Shown piece by piece: positions 44,318 to 55,284 of a DNA stretch of 64,000 nt. Made by a program: the position numbers and the translations under genes. Source of the stretch: Massilia rubra (GTDB lineage Bacteria; Pseudomonadota; Gammaproteobacteria; Burkholderiales; Burkholderiaceae_D); NCBI RefSeq assembly GCF_011682065.1, contig NZ_VUYU01000006.1, positions 333,245 to 397,244 of the forward strand. The letters run 5' to 3'. The notes beneath the pieces are model-generated. The model did not search any database. It saw only the letters and a list, made by a program, of their open reading frames with translations, and was not told the DNA's origin. Position 1 is the first letter of the stretch. The number at the start of each line of letters is the position of its first letter.

Positions 44318-45499
44318 TCACTCCAGAGCAACAGCGCGGCGCGCACCGGCCAGGCGCGCCAGGCCGGCAGCGACTCCCACCGCGATCACGGCCGCCAACG
44401 CCGCCACCGGCGCCATGCCGGTCAGCCTGCCGTCGGCCGCTTCGCCCAGCTGCCAGCTGGTCACCAGCGCGGCCGCGCCGATGGCCACATCCTGCACCAG
44501 GCTTTGCAGCGACATGAAGCCGGCCCGCTCGTGCGGCGACGGCACCTGGCTGACGGTGGCCGCCATGGTCACGTTGCGCCCCGCGTTGCCGGCCATGAAC
44601 AGCACGAAGAACAGGATCGGCAGCGTGGCGCCCGCGCCGAAAAACGGCGCCAGGCCGGCGCAGAAGGCGGTCGACGCCAGTGCTGCGGCCAGCACCGGCC
44701 CGGCGCGGTCGGCCAGGCGGCCGAGCAGCTGCACCGTGATCAGCGCCACCACGCCGCCGGCGAAATACAGCATGCCGAGCTGCGCGCGCGGAAAGCCCAG
44801 GTTCAGCAAAAAGTAGGCCGAAAAATGCGGGATCACCAAAAAGGCCGAAAACGCGCTGGCCCCTTGCAGCAGCATCGCCAGGCGCACCGTGGGCCGCGCC
44901 AGCAGGATGCGCGCCGAGACCTTTTCGCGCGCGTTCAGGTGCCCCTCCAATGCCGGCAGCAGGACCGCCATCGCCGCCAGCACCAGCGCCGCCAGCGCCG
45001 CCACCATATAGAACGGCGCCTGCCAGCCACCCATGCGCGCCAGCTCGAGGCCGAGCGGCACGCCGGCAATCGCCGCCAGCGAAAAGCCCAGCATCACCTT
45101 GGCCATCGCCTTGCCGCGCTGCTCGGGCGCCGTCATGTCGATCACGATCGCCATGCCGATTGCCACCGCCGGCCCGCCAAAGGCGCCCGTCAGCGCGCGC
45201 GCCACCATCAGCGCCGGCAAGCCGTGGCAAAAGGTCGTCGCCAGGGTCGCCAGCGCCAGCAAGCCAAAGGTGAGCAGCAGCGCCGGTTTACGGTCGAAGC
45301 GGTCCAGCAGCCGGAAGGTGATCAAGCCGGAGAGCGCCGACGCCAGCGTGTAGGCCGCCGCCAGCCAGCCCAGGCGATCGACCGCAAAGCCATGCTCGCG
45401 CGCCAGGTCGGGCCCGAGCGGCAACACCATCATGAAGTCGACCAGGTACACGAACTGCAGCGCCGCGACCAGCAGGATTGCGCGCGACTGCCTAGACAT
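44318..45499 (-). CDS. MFS transporter, probable siderophore exporter
   Basis: A 393-residue major facilitator with twelve hydrophobic segments and the motif A-like loop between helices 2 and 3 (RLLDRFDRKPALLLTFG). It overlaps the DAHP-synthase gene by eight bases, in an operon divergent from catechol siderophore synthesis behind a Fur-like box. That context, as with EntS or similar exporters, suggests it secretes the finished siderophore. Substrate not directly shown. Confidence 0.85.
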   Translation of the reverse strand: MSRQSRAILLVAALQFVYLVDFMMVLPLGPDLAREHGFAVDRLGWLAAAYTLASALSGLITFRLLDRFDRKPALLLTFGLLALATLATTFCHGLPALMVARALTGAFGGPAVAIGMAIVIDMTAPEQRGKAMAKVMLGFSLAAIAGVPLGLELARMGGWQAPFYMVAALAALVLAAMAVLLPALEGHLNAREKVSARILLARPTVRLAMLLQGASAFSAFLVIPHFSAYFLLNLGFPRAQLGMLYFAGGVVALITVQLLGRLADRAGPVLAAALASTAFCAGLAPFFGAGATLPILFFVLFMAGNAGRNVTMAATVSQVPSPHERAGFMSLQSLVQDVAIGAAALVTSWQLGEAADGRLTGMAPVAALAAVIAVGVAAGLARLAGARRAVALE

Positions 45500-46574
45500 C
45501 GGCGCCTCCGCGACGGGCTGCCACGTCCGCGCGCAGGGCCGCGCGCGCGGCGCGCAGCATGGCCACCGTCTCGTCCCAGTCCACGCACGGATCGGTCACC
45601 GAGCAGCCATAGCGCAGGGCCGACAGTTCGGCGGGAATGGCCTGGTTGCCGGCCTCGATGAAACTCTCGATCATCACCCCGGCCACGCTGCGGTTGCCCG
45701 CCAGGCGCTGGCGCACCACGTCGGCCATCACGCCGGCCTGCAAGGTGTGGTTCTTGTTCGAGTTATCGTGCGCGCAATCGATCACGATGTTGGGCGGCTG
45801 GCCGCCCTTGTCCAGCGCCTGTTCGGCCAGCGCCACGCTGGCCGCATCGTAGTTCGGCCGCCCTCCTCCGCCGCGCAGTACCAGGTGACCGTACGGGTTG
45901 CCCGGCGTGCGGATCACCGCCGCGCGGCCATCGGCGTCGATGCCCAAAAAAGCATGCGGGTGCGAGCTCGATGCGATCGCGTTGACCGCCGTATCGACCT
46001 TGCCGTCGGTGCCGTTCTTGAAGCCCACCGGCATGCCCAGGCCCGACGCCATCTCGCGGTGCGTCTGCGACTCGGTGGTGCGCGCGCCGATCGCGGCCCA
46101 GCTGATCAACTCACCGACGTAATGCGGCGAGACCGGGTCGAGCGTCTCGGTCGCCGCCGGCAAACCCAGCTCGGCCACCTCGATCAGGAAGCGCCGCGCC
46201 AGCGCCAGGCCTTCATCGATGCGGAACGAGCCATCCATGCGCGGATCGTTGATCAGCCCTTTCCAGCCGACCCGCGTGCGCGGCTTTTCGAAGTACACGC
46301 GCATGACCACGAACAGCGTGTCGGCCACTTCCTCGGCCAGCGCCTTGAGCCGGCGCGCGTAATCGCGTCCCGCATGCAGGTCGTGGATCGAACAGGGGCC
46401 GACCACCACCATCAGGCGCGGATCGCGGCGGTCGAGAATATCGCGCACGCTCTGGCGCGCGGCGCCGATGAGCAGCGCGCCGGTATCGGACAGCGGCAGT
46501 TGCGCGCGCAATTCGGCGGGCGACGGCAACGGGCCGGGCGTGTCGTGCGACAGCGGGGACAGGTCGCGCTTCAT
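45492..46574 (-). CDS. 3-deoxy-7-phosphoheptulonate (DAHP) synthase, class I
   Basis: A 360-residue enzyme condensing PEP and erythrose 4-phosphate, the entry to chorismate. Conserved blocks are LMVVVGPCSIHD, MRVYFEKPRTRVGWKGLIND, IGARTTESQTHREMASGLGM, PVGFKNGTDG and PNIVIDCAHDNSNKNHTLQA. Located in an iron-responsive siderophore locus, this extra isozyme should raise chorismate supply for dihydroxybenzoate. It starts at 46574, overlapping a 32-residue upstream frame by four bases. Whether it is feedback-inhibited by an aromatic amino acid cannot be read by eye. Confidence 0.94.
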   Translation of the reverse strand: MKRDLSPLSHDTPGPLPSPAELRAQLPLSDTGALLIGAARQSVRDILDRRDPRLMVVVGPCSIHDLHAGRDYARRLKALAEEVADTLFVVMRVYFEKPRTRVGWKGLINDPRMDGSFRIDEGLALARRFLIEVAELGLPAATETLDPVSPHYVGELISWAAIGARTTESQTHREMASGLGMPVGFKNGTDGKVDTAVNAIASSSHPHAFLGIDADGRAAVIRTPGNPYGHLVLRGGGGRPNYDAASVALAEQALDKGGQPPNIVIDCAHDNSNKNHTLQAGVMADVVRQRLAGNRSVAGVMIESFIEAGNQAIPAELSALRYGCSVTDPCVDWDETVAMLRAARAALRADVAARRGGADV

Positions 46575-46669
46575 GCGCGCTCGCCGCAGGCAGGGGCGTG
46601 GGCGGCATGGGCCGCCGCGGCGGGCAAAAGCGCGCCCGGCTGGCGAACGGCGAAGTGAAATGCGGGCAT
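46571..46669 (-). CDS. Short upstream ORF coupled to the DAHP-synthase gene
   Basis: A 32-residue frame MPAFHFAVRQPGALLPAAAA, ending HAPACGERA, whose TGA overlaps the ATG of the DAHP-synthase gene (ATGA). It lies between the Fur-like box and that gene. It has a weak GAAGA ribosome-binding site and contains two Phe and four His but no run of aromatic residues typical of an attenuator. It may be a leader peptide giving translational coupling, or chance. Confidence 0.35.
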   Translation of the reverse strand: MPAFHFAVRQPGALLPAAAAHAAHAPACGERA

Positions 46670-46744
46670 GGTAGGTCTTCTCAAGTGGGATAAATAATTG
46701 CCATCGTTGACAGGTGTGAAACTTAAGCATACCATACTCGCTAA

Positions 46745-46767
46745 ATGCGAATCAATCTCATTTGCAT
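46745..46767 (-). promoter_or_regulatory. Fur-box-like site for the exporter/DAHP-synthase operon
   Basis: An interrupted palindrome with outer arms ATGC and GCAT and inner GAATCA/TCTCATT, resembling the GATAATGATAATCATTATC consensus. It is 78 bases upstream of the short ORF and about 170 before the DAHP-synthase start. It should repress leftward transcription when iron is plentiful. Confidence 0.65.
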
Positions 46768-46782
46768 TAATATTTAGGTTGT

Positions 46783-46796
46783 AAATGATTATCATT
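46783..46796 (+). promoter_or_regulatory. Fur-box-like site for the siderophore biosynthesis operon
   Basis: AAATGATTATCATT closely matches the core of the Fur consensus (AATGATAATCATT). It lies 72 bases before the isochorismate-synthase start, at a normal distance to cover the promoter. Together with the site at 46745 it makes a divergent iron-regulated control region. Confidence 0.75.
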
Positions 46797-46867
46797 CCGA
46801 TCTATAGTTCGGTCCCGCCTATCCGGCGAAACGCTCCGACTGCCCTCCTAACGCAAGGAACTTCAAC

Positions 46868-48076
46868 ATGAATGACAGACTGCACGGCCACTACCTGAGC
46901 CGCACCAGCGCGGCCGACCTGTGCGCGCACTACGAAGCTGGCGCCACCCTGTTTTCGTCGCCCGGCCACACACTGCTGGCCAGCGGCAAGCGCAGCATCC
47001 TGGCGCCGCAGTCCGGGGCCGCGCTGGCCGATGCCGCCGGCGCCCTGCTGCGCGCCGCGCGCCGCGACGGCGAAGCGCTGCCGGTGCTGATCGGCGCCGT
47101 GCCGTTCCTGGCCGACGCGCCGGCCCACCTGTTCATTCCCGAACATGTGATGATGGCGACCGGCCCGGCCAACCTGCCGGCGGCCACCCCGCAAGCGCCG
47201 GCGGCGCGCGCGCGCTTCCCGCGCACCATCGCCGCCGTGCCCGACCAGGGCCAATACCGCGGCGCCGTGGCCCGCGCGGTCGAACGCATCCGCGCCGGCC
47301 AGCTGGAAAAGGTGGTCCTGTCGCGCTCACTGACCCTGGAAACCGAGATCGATGTCGCCGCCCTGCTGGCGCGCCTGGGCGCCCGCAACGCGCACGGCTA
47401 CACCTTTGCCATCGACCTGACGCCGGACGATGACGGGCGCCGCACGCTGATCGGCGCCAGTCCCGAGCTGCTGCTCTCGCGTACCGGCACCCGCGTGCGC
47501 TGCCATCCGCTGGCCGGGTCGATCCCGCGCAGCGCCGACCCGCTTGAAGACCAGCGCCGCGCCCAGGGCCTGCTGGCATCGCAGAAAGACCTGCACGAAC
47601 ATGCGCTGGTGGCCGACATGGTGGCCGACTCGCTGCGTCCTTACTGCCACTCGGTGACCGTGCCGGCCGTGCCCTCGCTGATCGCCACGCCCACCATGTG
47701 GCACCTGGGCAGCGAAGTAACAGCGGAACTGAACGAGCCCGGCATGACCTCGCTCGCGCTGGCCATGGCGCTGCATCCCACCCCCGCCGTCTGCGGCCAC
47801 CCGGCCGCGGACGCGCGCAGCTTCATCAACGAAGCCGAAGGATTCGAGCGCGGCTTCTTCGCCGGCCTGGTGGGCTGGATGGACGCCAACGGCGACGGCG
47901 AATGGGCCGTGACGCTGCGCTGCGCCGACGTGCGCGCCCACAGCGCCACCCTGTACGCGGGCGCCGGCATCGTGGCCGGTTCCGACCCCGAACTCGAATA
48001 TCTCGAAACGTCCGGCAAGCTGCGCACCATGCTGCGCGCGATGGGCCTCGAAGCGGTACTGGAGGAAGCGGTATGA
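46868..48076 (+). CDS. entC: Isochorismate synthase (EntC/DhbC)
   Basis: A 402-residue chorismate-binding enzyme converting chorismate to isochorismate, the first committed step to 2,3-dihydroxybenzoate. Conserved segments: [18 protein letters not shown] (with the catalytic Lys), [83 protein letters not shown] and [20 protein letters not shown]. The stop overlaps the next start by four bases. Confidence 0.94.
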   Translation: MNDRLHGHYLSRTSAADLCAHYEAGATLFSSPGHTLLASGKRSILAPQSGAALADAAGALLRAARRDGEALPVLIGAVPFLADAPAHLFIPEHVMMATGPANLPAATPQAPAARARFPRTIAAVPDQGQYRGAVARAVERIRAGQLEKVVLSRSLTLETEIDVAALLARLGARNAHGYTFAIDLTPDDDGRRTLIGASPELLLSRTGTRVRCHPLAGSIPRSADPLEDQRRAQGLLASQKDLHEHALVADMVADSLRPYCHSVTVPAVPSLIATPTMWHLGSEVTAELNEPGMTSLALAMALHPTPAVCGHPAADARSFINEAEGFERGFFAGLVGWMDANGDGEWAVTLRCADVRAHSATLYAGAGIVAGSDPELEYLETSGKLRTMLRAMGLEAVLEEAV

Positions 48077-49728
48077 GTAGTGACTATCTGCCCGGTTTCA
48101 TCCCCGGTGTCACCCCATACCCCGACGACTTTGCAGCGCGCTATCGCGAAGCCGGCTACTGGACTGGTGAAACCTTCGGTTCCCTGCTGCGCGAGCGCGC
48201 AGCCCGACATCCCGACAGCACCGCGCTGGTGTGCGGCGCGCGCCGCTGGAGCTACGCCGAACTTGATGCACGCGCCGACCGCTTCGCCGCCGGCTTGACC
48301 GGCCTGGGCATCGCCGCGCGCGACCGCGTGGTCGTGCAGCTGCCCAACGTGGCTGAATTTTTCGTCGCCTGTTTCGCCCTGTTCCGCATCGGCGCGCTGC
48401 CCGTATTTGCCCTGCCCGCGCACCGCCGCCACGAAATCGGCCACCTGTGCGCCTTTACCGACGCCGCCGCCTACATCGTCGCCGACAGCGACGCCGGCTT
48501 CGACTACCGCACCCTGGCGCGCGAAGTGCGCGCCGAAGTACCAAACCTGGCGCGCGTGATCGTGCTGGGCGAACCCGCCGAATTCATCGCCTTCGACTCG
48601 CTCTACGCCGACCCCGCGCCGATGGCCGGCCCGCAACCGGGCGACGTGGCCTTTTTGCAGCTCTCCGGCGGCACCACCGGCCTGCCCAAGCTGATCCCGC
48701 GCACCCACGACGACTATCTATATAGCGTGCGCGCCAGCGCCGACATCTGCGAACTCGATCGCACCAGCGTGTATTTATGCGCCCTGCCAGTGGCGCACAA
48801 TTTTCCAATGAGTTCGCCCGGTTCCTTCGGCGTATTCCATGCCGGCGGCTGTGTGGTGCTGGCGCGCCGGCCCTCGCCTGACGAAGCCTTCCCGCTGATC
48901 GAAGCCGAAGGCGTGACCATCACCGCGCTGGTGCCGCCGCTGGCCATGATCTGGCTCGACGCCGCCGGCGCCACGCGCTACAAACTCGATAGCCTCGAAC
49001 TGCTGCAGGTGGGCGGCGCGCGCCTGTCCGCCGAAGCCGCCTGCCGGGTCAAGCCGGTGCTCGGCTGCGCCCTGCAACAGGTATTCGGCATGGCCGAAGG
49101 CCTGGTCAACTACACCCGCCCGGACGACACGCCGGAACTGACGGCCAACACCCAGGGCCGCCCGATCTCGCCCGCCGATGAAGTGCGCATCGTCGATGAC
49201 GAAGACCGCGACCTGCCCGATGGCCAGATCGGCCACCTGCTCACGCGCGGCCCGTACACCATTCGCGGCTACTACCGCGCCGAAGAACACAACCAGCGCG
49301 CCTTCACCAGCGACGGTTTTTACCGCACCGGCGACCTGGTGATGCGCCTGCCCTCCGGCCACCTGGTGGTCGAAGGCCGCGCCAAGGACCAGATCAACCG
49401 GGGCGGCGACAAGGTCGCGGCCGAAGAAGTCGAGAACCACCTGCTGGCCCACCCCGCCGTGCACGACGCCGCGCTGGTGTCGATGCCCGACGCCTACCTG
49501 GGCGAGCGCAGTTGCGCCTTCATCGTCACGCGCGGCGCGCCGGTGCGGGCCATCGAGCTCACGCGCTTCCTGCGCGAGCGCGGCGTGGCGCAGTACAAAA
49601 TCCCCGACCGCATCGAATTCGTCGAACGCTTCCCTACCACCGGCGTCGGCAAAGTCAATAAACGCCAGCTGCGCGAACAGATCGCCCAGTTGATCGGCAC
49701 TCAATCACAAGATCGGCAAGCACCATGA
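48073..49728 (+). CDS. entE: 2,3-Dihydroxybenzoate-AMP ligase (EntE/DhbE)
   Basis: A 551-residue adenylating enzyme that activates DHB and loads it on the aryl carrier protein. Motifs: [20 protein letters not shown] (A3), the aryl-acid pocket region [35 protein letters not shown] (A5), YRTGDLV (A7) and [20 protein letters not shown] (A8). The early sequence [20 protein letters not shown] is characteristic of EntE. It overlaps both neighbours by four bases. Confidence 0.95.
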   Translation: MSSDYLPGFIPGVTPYPDDFAARYREAGYWTGETFGSLLRERAARHPDSTALVCGARRWSYAELDARADRFAAGLTGLGIAARDRVVVQLPNVAEFFVACFALFRIGALPVFALPAHRRHEIGHLCAFTDAAAYIVADSDAGFDYRTLAREVRAEVPNLARVIVLGEPAEFIAFDSLYADPAPMAGPQPGDVAFLQLSGGTTGLPKLIPRTHDDYLYSVRASADICELDRTSVYLCALPVAHNFPMSSPGSFGVFHAGGCVVLARRPSPDEAFPLIEAEGVTITALVPPLAMIWLDAAGATRYKLDSLELLQVGGARLSAEAACRVKPVLGCALQQVFGMAEGLVNYTRPDDTPELTANTQGRPISPADEVRIVDDEDRDLPDGQIGHLLTRGPYTIRGYYRAEEHNQRAFTSDGFYRTGDLVMRLPSGHLVVEGRAKDQINRGGDKVAAEEVENHLLAHPAVHDAALVSMPDAYLGERSCAFIVTRGAPVRAIELTRFLRERGVAQYKIPDRIEFVERFPTTGVGKVNKRQLREQIAQLIGTQSQDRQAP

Positions 49729-50600
49729 CCATCCCGAAAATCGCCTCCTACCCCATGCCCACGGCCATGCCGGACAACCGCGTCAGCTGGATGCCCGAAC
49801 CGAAACGCGCCGTGCTGCTGATCCACGACATGCAGGAGTACTTCCTCGACTTCTACGACAACGCCGCCGCGCCGATTCCCGAACTGATCGCGCACATCAG
49901 GCAACTGCGCGACGCTGCCGACGCCGCCGGCGTACCGGTCGTCTACACCGCGCAGCCGGCCGAACAATCGGCCCAGGATCGCGGCCTGCTCACCGACTGG
50001 TGGGGGCCGGGCCTGACCGCGCACCCCGAACGCGCACCGGTGGTGGCAAGCCTGGCGCCGCGCGCGCAAGACGTGGTGCTGACCAAATGGCGCTACAGCG
50101 CCTTCTTCCGCAGCGACCTGCTGGCGCGCATGCGCGAACAGGGCCGCGACCAATTGATCGTGTGCGGCGTGTACGCCCACATCGGCTGCCTGATGACGGC
50201 CGCCGACGCCTTCATGAGCGACATCCAGCCCTTCCTGGTGGGCGATGCGCTGGCCGACTTCTCAGCCGAACAACACCAGATGGGCCTTCACTACGTGTCG
50301 CAGCGTTGCGGCGTGGTCGCCAGCACGGCGACCGTGACGGGCGCGCTCAAGCCTGCGGCCACCTGGCACGCCACGCGCACCGCCCTGCAAGCCGAAGTGG
50401 CGGACCTGTTGGCCGTTCCGGCGTCCGACCTGCTCCCCGACGACAACCTGCTGTACGCCGGCCTCGACTCGATCAGGTTAATGAGCCTGATCGAACGCTG
50501 GCGCCGCGCCGGCATCGAAACGAGCTTCGTCGAACTGGCCGAGCGCCCGACCCTGGCCGACTGGTGGGAACTGCTCGACGCGCGCCGGGTGAACCGGTGA
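49725..50600 (+). CDS. entB: Isochorismatase with aryl carrier protein domain (EntB/DhbB)
   Basis: A 291-residue two-domain protein. Residues 1 to about 205 form the isochorismatase ([17 protein letters not shown] with the catalytic Asp, [16 protein letters not shown] stretch [20 protein letters not shown]), making 2,3-dihydro-DHB. The C-terminal 75 residues are an aryl carrier protein with the phosphopantetheine serine in [18 protein letters not shown]. It carries DHB to the NRPS. The next gene starts on a GTG overlapping the stop. Confidence 0.95.
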   Translation: MTIPKIASYPMPTAMPDNRVSWMPEPKRAVLLIHDMQEYFLDFYDNAAAPIPELIAHIRQLRDAADAAGVPVVYTAQPAEQSAQDRGLLTDWWGPGLTAHPERAPVVASLAPRAQDVVLTKWRYSAFFRSDLLARMREQGRDQLIVCGVYAHIGCLMTAADAFMSDIQPFLVGDALADFSAEQHQMGLHYVSQRCGVVASTATVTGALKPAATWHATRTALQAEVADLLAVPASDLLPDDNLLYAGLDSIRLMSLIERWRRAGIETSFVELAERPTLADWWELLDARRVNR

Positions 50601-53600
50601 GCGGCGCGCGCCTGGCGCTGACCAGTGCCCAATACGGCATCTGGCTCGGGCAGCAGTTGGACGCCGCCAGCCCGGCCTACTGGACGGCCGAAGCGGTCGA
50701 ACTGAGCGGCCCGCTGGACGCCGCCCTGTTCGAAGCCGCGCTGCGCCAGGCCGTGCGCGAATGCGACGCCCTGCACATGCGCTTTGCCAGCGACGGCGAC
50801 ACGCTCTGGCAAACGCCCGAGCCGCTTGACGACTGGCCGTTCGCACGCCACGTCATGAGCGACGCCGAAGCGCGCCTGTGGATGCAGGACGACCTGAAAC
50901 AGCGGGCCGACCTGGCGCGCGGCCCGCTGTTCGCCAGCGCGCTGCTGCAAACCGGCCCGGATAAAACGCTGTGGTACCTGCGCGCCCACCACATCGCCCT
51001 CGACGGCTTTGCCTACGCCATGCTGGCGCAACGCGTGGCGGCCCTGTATTCGGCCCGCTGCGCCAATACCGACGCAGCGCCCGCGCGCGCCGGCAAGCTC
51101 GATCCGGTGGTGGCGGAAGATGCCGCCTACCTCGCCTCGCCCGCCTACACGCGCGACCGCGACTTCTGGATGGCGCGCATGATGGACGCCGGCGCGCCGG
51201 CCATGCTGGCGCCGCCGGCCAGCGTGGCGCGCGGCGTGCGCCGTGTACGCGGCGGCATCGCCACCAGCACCATCGAACGCTGTCAGTCGGTGGCCGCCGC
51301 CGCCGGCGTGGACTGGGCCGCCGTGCTGGTCGCCGCCACCGGCGCCTGGCTGCGCCGCCACGCTTCGGCGGGCGAGCTGACCCTGGGCCTGCCCGTCATG
51401 GGCCGGCTTGGCTCGGTGGCGCTGACGATTCCCTGCATGGCGATGAATATCGTGCCCCTGCGCCTGGCGCCGACGGCGTCGCAATCGCTGGCCGAGCTGG
51501 CGCGCGCGGTGGCCGCCGAGATGAAGGCCATCCGTCCGCACCAGCGCTACCGCTACGAACACCTGAAGCACGACCTGGGCATGAGCGGCGGCGCGCGCCG
51601 CCTGTTCGGCGCGGTGATCAACCTGATGCCGTTCGACCGCCCGCCCGTATTCGGACCATTGCAGGCGCTCTCGCACCCGGTGTCCGCCGGACCGGTGGAA
51701 GACCTGTCGATCACCATCGCGCCGGGCGCGAACAGCCGTATCGACATCGAAGCCAATCCGGATGCCTACGACGACGCTACCTTGCGGGCCCTGCACGCAT
51801 CGCTGCTGCAAGCGCTGGCCGATCTTCTTGAACAACCCGACGCGCTCCTGTCCGACGTCCTCGGACTAGCGCCGCACGCAACACCGGCCCTGGCGTCCGG
51901 CGGCCCCTTGCCGGCCGCTCCCGTATCGGTCCTCGCTTGCCTGCTGCGGCATGACGCGCAAAAAACCGCGCTCGTTCACGGCGACACCGAACTCAGTTAT
52001 TGCGACCTGCTGACAGCGGTCCGCAACATGGCCGGCCGCCTGCGCGACGCCGGGGTGACCGAAAACAGCCGCGTGGTCCTGCTGCTGCCACGCAGCCCCG
52101 ATGCGATCGTCGCCATGCTGGCCATTATGTGGGCCGGCGGCGGCTACGTGCCGCTCGACCCGGACGGTCCCGCCCTGCGCGTGGCGGCCGTGCTGGAAGA
52201 CGTCAAACCCACGCTGGTCGTCAGCCTGCGCAAATACGCGCCGCTCCTGCCCACCGCGCTGCCGCTGCTGTGCGTCGACGAAGCCGCACCCAGCGAACCG
52301 ATGCCAGCCCCGCTGTCGGTTGCCGACAGCGCCCTCGCCTACATCATCTACACCTCCGGTTCCAGCGGCCGGCCGAACGGCGTGATGATCGAGCGCGCCG
52401 CGCTGGCCTACTTCGGCGCCGGCGCCGGCGCGCGCTACCAGATGAGCGCGGCCGACCGCGTGCTGCAATTCGCACCGCTGCATTTCGACGCCAGCGTCGA
52501 AGAGATTTTCCTCACGTTCGGCGCCGGCGCCACCCTGATTTTGCGCGACGACGCCATGCTCGAATCGCTGGAACGCTTCGTCGACGCCTGCGCGCGCCTG
52601 CGCATCAGCGTGCTCGATCTGCCGACCGCGTTCTGGCACGAACTCGCCTTCCACGTCGGCCAGGTTGACGCAAAGCTGCCCGACTGCCTGCGCCTCGTCA
52701 TCATCGGCGGCGAAGCCGCGTTGGCCGAAAGGGTGGCGCGCTGGCGCACGGCAGCGCCGCCGCATCTGGTGCTGCTCAATACCTACGGCCCGACCGAAGC
52801 GACCGTCATCTGCACCACCGCCCAACTGGCCGGCCCCGACGCCATCGTTTGGAACGGCGACGCCGTGCCGATCGGCCGTCCGCTGCCCGGTGTCGATATC
52901 GCTGTCTGCACGGAACACCCGGTCGGTATCGGCGAAGAAGGAGAACTGTGCCTGATCGGCGGCGCTCTCGCGCGCGGCTACTTCGACCGCGACGCATTGA
53001 CCGCGCAGCGTTTTGTCACCCTGCCGGACGGGCGCCGCGCCTACCGCACCGGCGACCGCGTGATCCTGGGCGACGACGGAGAACTGCGCTACCTGGGCCG
53101 GCTGGACGACGAAGTCAAGATCAGCGGACACCGCATCGACCCGACCGAGATCGAAGCGGCCCTGCTGCAATACCCCGGCGTGCGCGAAGCAGCGGTGGTG
53201 TGCCAGTCGCAAAGCGACGGCGCCAAGCACTTGCGCGCCTTTGTCGCCACCGCCGGCAAGCTCAATGCGCCGGCCCTGCGCGCCTTTTTGGCCGAGCGCC
53301 TGCCGGCGGCGGCGGTACCCGCCAATTACGCCAGCCTGGCGCGGCTGCCGCGCAACGCCAACGGCAAGATCGATCGCTCCGCGCTGCGCGCCAGGGAGCT
53401 CGATGCCGCGCCAACGGCCATCGGCGCCACGCCGCTCGAACAGTCGGTCATGTCCGTCTGGCGCGAGGTACTGGGCGTGGATGCCTTGACGCCGCTGGAC
53501 GACTTCTTTGCCCTCGGCGGCAAATCGCTGCAAGCGATCCAGGTCGCCAACCGCCTCGGCGCGGCGCTAAAGCGCGAAGTGGCGGTATCGGCCCTGTTCC

Positions 53601-54454
53601 GCCACCGCACCGTGGCCACGCTGGCGCACTCGCTCGGCACCGTCGGCCATGCTCCGCCGGCGGCCGCCGCCGGCGGCGAGTTCGCCCCGCTGCTGACCAT
53701 CCAGCGCGGCAGCGGCCCCGCCCTGTTCTGCGTGCACCCGGCCGAAGGCCTGTCGTGGTGCTACCTGGGACTGGCCGCCTACCTGCCGCATACGCCGATC
53801 TACGGTTTGCAGGCGCGCGGCATGAGCGGCGCGGCGCCGACCGGCATCGACATGCAGGTCGACGACTACCTTGACCTGGTCAGGAGCGCGCAGCCGCACG
53901 GCCCGTACCGCCTGATCGGCTGGTCCTCGGGCGGCGGCCTTGCCCACGCGCTGGCGGCGCGCCTGCAAGCCGCTGGCGAAACGGTCTCGCTGCTGGCGAT
54001 GATGGACTCCTACCCGAGCGATATCTGGGAAGGCAAGCCGGAAGCCGAAGAGCGCGACGCCCTGATCGCGATGCTCGACGTGATCGGCGCACCCTCGGTC
54101 GACGCCGACGGCCAGCCGCTCGGGCGCGAGGCGCTGCTGGCGCAGTTCCGCCAGCCGGGCAGCTCGCTCGCCACGGCGGACGACGCCCACCTCGAACGCA
54201 TCACCACCACCGCGCTGCTGTCGATGCGCCTGTACCGCCAGTTGCGCCATCCGCGCTATGAGGGCGACGTGCTGTTCTTCCACGCCAGCCGGCGCGGGCC
54301 AGAGGCCCCCGACTGGAAAGGCTGGACCCCATACGTGAACGGCCAGCTCGAACGGATCGACGTCGATTGCACCCATTCGTCCATGAGCCAGCCGGCGCCC
54401 CTCGGGCACATCGGCCGCGTGCTGGCCCAACGCATTGACCCGAAAGGTAAATGA
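50597..54454 (+). CDS. Single-module NRPS, C-A-PCP-TE (EntF-like)
   Basis: About 1285 residues from a GTG at 50597, close to EntF (1293). Condensation domain about 1-430 (active-site HHIALDG near 135). Adenylation domain about 455-960: A3 [21 protein letters not shown]4 [12 protein letters not shown]5 [10 protein letters not shown]7 YRTGDRV, A8 [17 protein letters not shown]10 [12 protein letters not shown] about 975-1040 with [14 protein letters not shown]; thioesterase about 1060-1285 with GWSSGG. By alignment to GrsA I read the pocket residues as D-A-E-D-I-G-T-V-I-K, where the two acidic residues suggest a basic amino acid such as lysine. There is no epimerisation domain, so an L-residue. 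The TE would release or cyclise DHB-amino-acid units. No MbtH gene is nearby. Confidence 0.93.
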   Translation: MSGARLALTSAQYGIWLGQQLDAASPAYWTAEAVELSGPLDAALFEAALRQAVRECDALHMRFASDGDTLWQTPEPLDDWPFARHVMSDAEARLWMQDDLKQRADLARGPLFASALLQTGPDKTLWYLRAHHIALDGFAYAMLAQRVAALYSARCANTDAAPARAGKLDPVVAEDAAYLASPAYTRDRDFWMARMMDAGAPAMLAPPASVARGVRRVRGGIATSTIERCQSVAAAAGVDWAAVLVAATGAWLRRHASAGELTLGLPVMGRLGSVALTIPCMAMNIVPLRLAPTASQSLAELARAVAAEMKAIRPHQRYRYEHLKHDLGMSGGARRLFGAVINLMPFDRPPVFGPLQALSHPVSAGPVEDLSITIAPGANSRIDIEANPDAYDDATLRALHASLLQALADLLEQPDALLSDVLGLAPHATPALASGGPLPAAPVSVLACLLRHDAQKTALVHGDTELSYCDLLTAVRNMAGRLRDAGVTENSRVVLLLPRSPDAIVAMLAIMWAGGGYVPLDPDGPALRVAAVLEDVKPTLVVSLRKYAPLLPTALPLLCVDEAAPSEPMPAPLSVADSALAYIIYTSGSSGRPNGVMIERAALAYFGAGAGARYQMSAADRVLQFAPLHFDASVEEIFLTFGAGATLILRDDAMLESLERFVDACARLRISVLDLPTAFWHELAFHVGQVDAKLPDCLRLVIIGGEAALAERVARWRTAAPPHLVLLNTYGPTEATVICTTAQLAGPDAIVWNGDAVPIGRPLPGVDIAVCTEHPVGIGEEGELCLIGGALARGYFDRDALTAQRFVTLPDGRRAYRTGDRVILGDDGELRYLGRLDDEVKISGHRIDPTEIEAALLQYPGVREAAVVCQSQSDGAKHLRAFVATAGKLNAPALRAFLAERLPAAAVPANYASLARLPRNANGKIDRSALRARELDAAPTAIGATPLEQSVMSVWREVLGVDALTPLDDFFALGGKSLQAIQVANRLGAALKREVAVSALFRHRTVATLAHSLGTVGHAPPAAAAGGEFAPLLTIQRGSGPALFCVHPAEGLSWCYLGLAAYLPHTPIYGLQARGMSGAAPTGIDMQVDDYLDLVRSAQPHGPYRLIGWSSGGGLAHALAARLQAAGETVSLLAMMDSYPSDIWEGKPEAEERDALIAMLDVIGAPSVDADGQPLGREALLAQFRQPGSSLATADDAHLERITTTALLSMRLYRQLRHPRYEGDVLFFHASRRGPEAPDWKGWTPYVNGQLERIDVDCTHSSMSQPAPLGHIGRVLAQRIDPKGK

Positions 54455-55284
54455 TGACCACTCCCAAACGCACGCCCCCAAGGATGCTGTACGTGCGCCG
54501 CACCTTGCAACTGACTCCGCTGATGCGACGCATTACGCTGGCCGGCGACGCGCTGGCCGGCTTCCCGCCGGACAGCGACGGCGCCCACATCAAGCTGCTG
54601 CTGGCGCGCGAAGGCCAGCGCGAACCGGTGCTGCCCACGCTCGGCCCCGACGGCCCGGTGTGGCCGCCGGCCGACATTCGCCCGATCGCCCGCACCTACA
54701 CCGTGGCGCGCTACGACGCCGAAGCCGGCGAGCTCGATGTAGACCTGGTGCTACACGGCGACGACGGCCCCGCCTCGCGCTGGGCCGTGCACGCGCAGCC
54801 GGGCGACGCCGTCGGCGTGGCCGGTCCCGGTGGCCCGCCGCGCTTCGTGCCAGGCGCCGACTACCACCTGATGATCGGCGACCCGAGCGCGCTGGCCGCA
54901 ATCGCCGCCGCCCTGCGCGGCGTGCCCCGCAAGGCGCGCGGCACGGTGCTGATCGAAGTGCCCGACCACTCCGAAGTCCAGGCGCTGCCCTACCCGGCCG
55001 CGTTCACGGTGCACTGGCTGTCGCGCCGTGGCGCGCGCGCTGGCGCGAGCACCTTGCTGCTCGACGCGGTCAAGGCGCTGGCCTGGCCGCCGGGACGCGT
55101 GTCGGTCACCTTGGCTGGCGAAAGCAACCAGCTGCTGGCCGTGCGCGACTTTTTGCTGCACGAGCGCGGCGTGGCCCGCACCGACATGTACGCGGTCCCG
55201 TACTGGAAAGACGAACACACCGAAGAGGCGTACCACGCCGAACGCCACCGCATCATGGATGAACTGGAAGAAGCCGCATCATGA
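54451..55284 (+). CDS. Siderophore-interacting protein (ViuB-like ferric reductase)
   Basis: A 277-residue FAD-binding protein of the SIP family. RRITLAGDALAGFPPDSDGA HIKLLL, the flavin motif RPIARTYTVARYD and GDAVGVAGPGG define the flavodoxin-reductase-like barrel. Helices near LLAVRDFLLHERGVARTDMY and YWKDEHTEEAYHAERHRIMD are the typical SIP C-terminus. It releases iron from imported ferric siderophore in the cytoplasm by reduction. The start overlaps the NRPS stop (ATGA); a second ATG follows at 54454. Confidence 0.93.
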   Translation: MMTTPKRTPPRMLYVRRTLQLTPLMRRITLAGDALAGFPPDSDGAHIKLLLAREGQREPVLPTLGPDGPVWPPADIRPIARTYTVARYDAEAGELDVDLVLHGDDGPASRWAVHAQPGDAVGVAGPGGPPRFVPGADYHLMIGDPSALAAIAAALRGVPRKARGTVLIEVPDHSEVQALPYPAAFTVHWLSRRGARAGASTLLLDAVKALAWPPGRVSVTLAGESNQLLAVRDFLLHERGVARTDMYAVPYWKDEHTEEAYHAERHRIMDELEEAAS

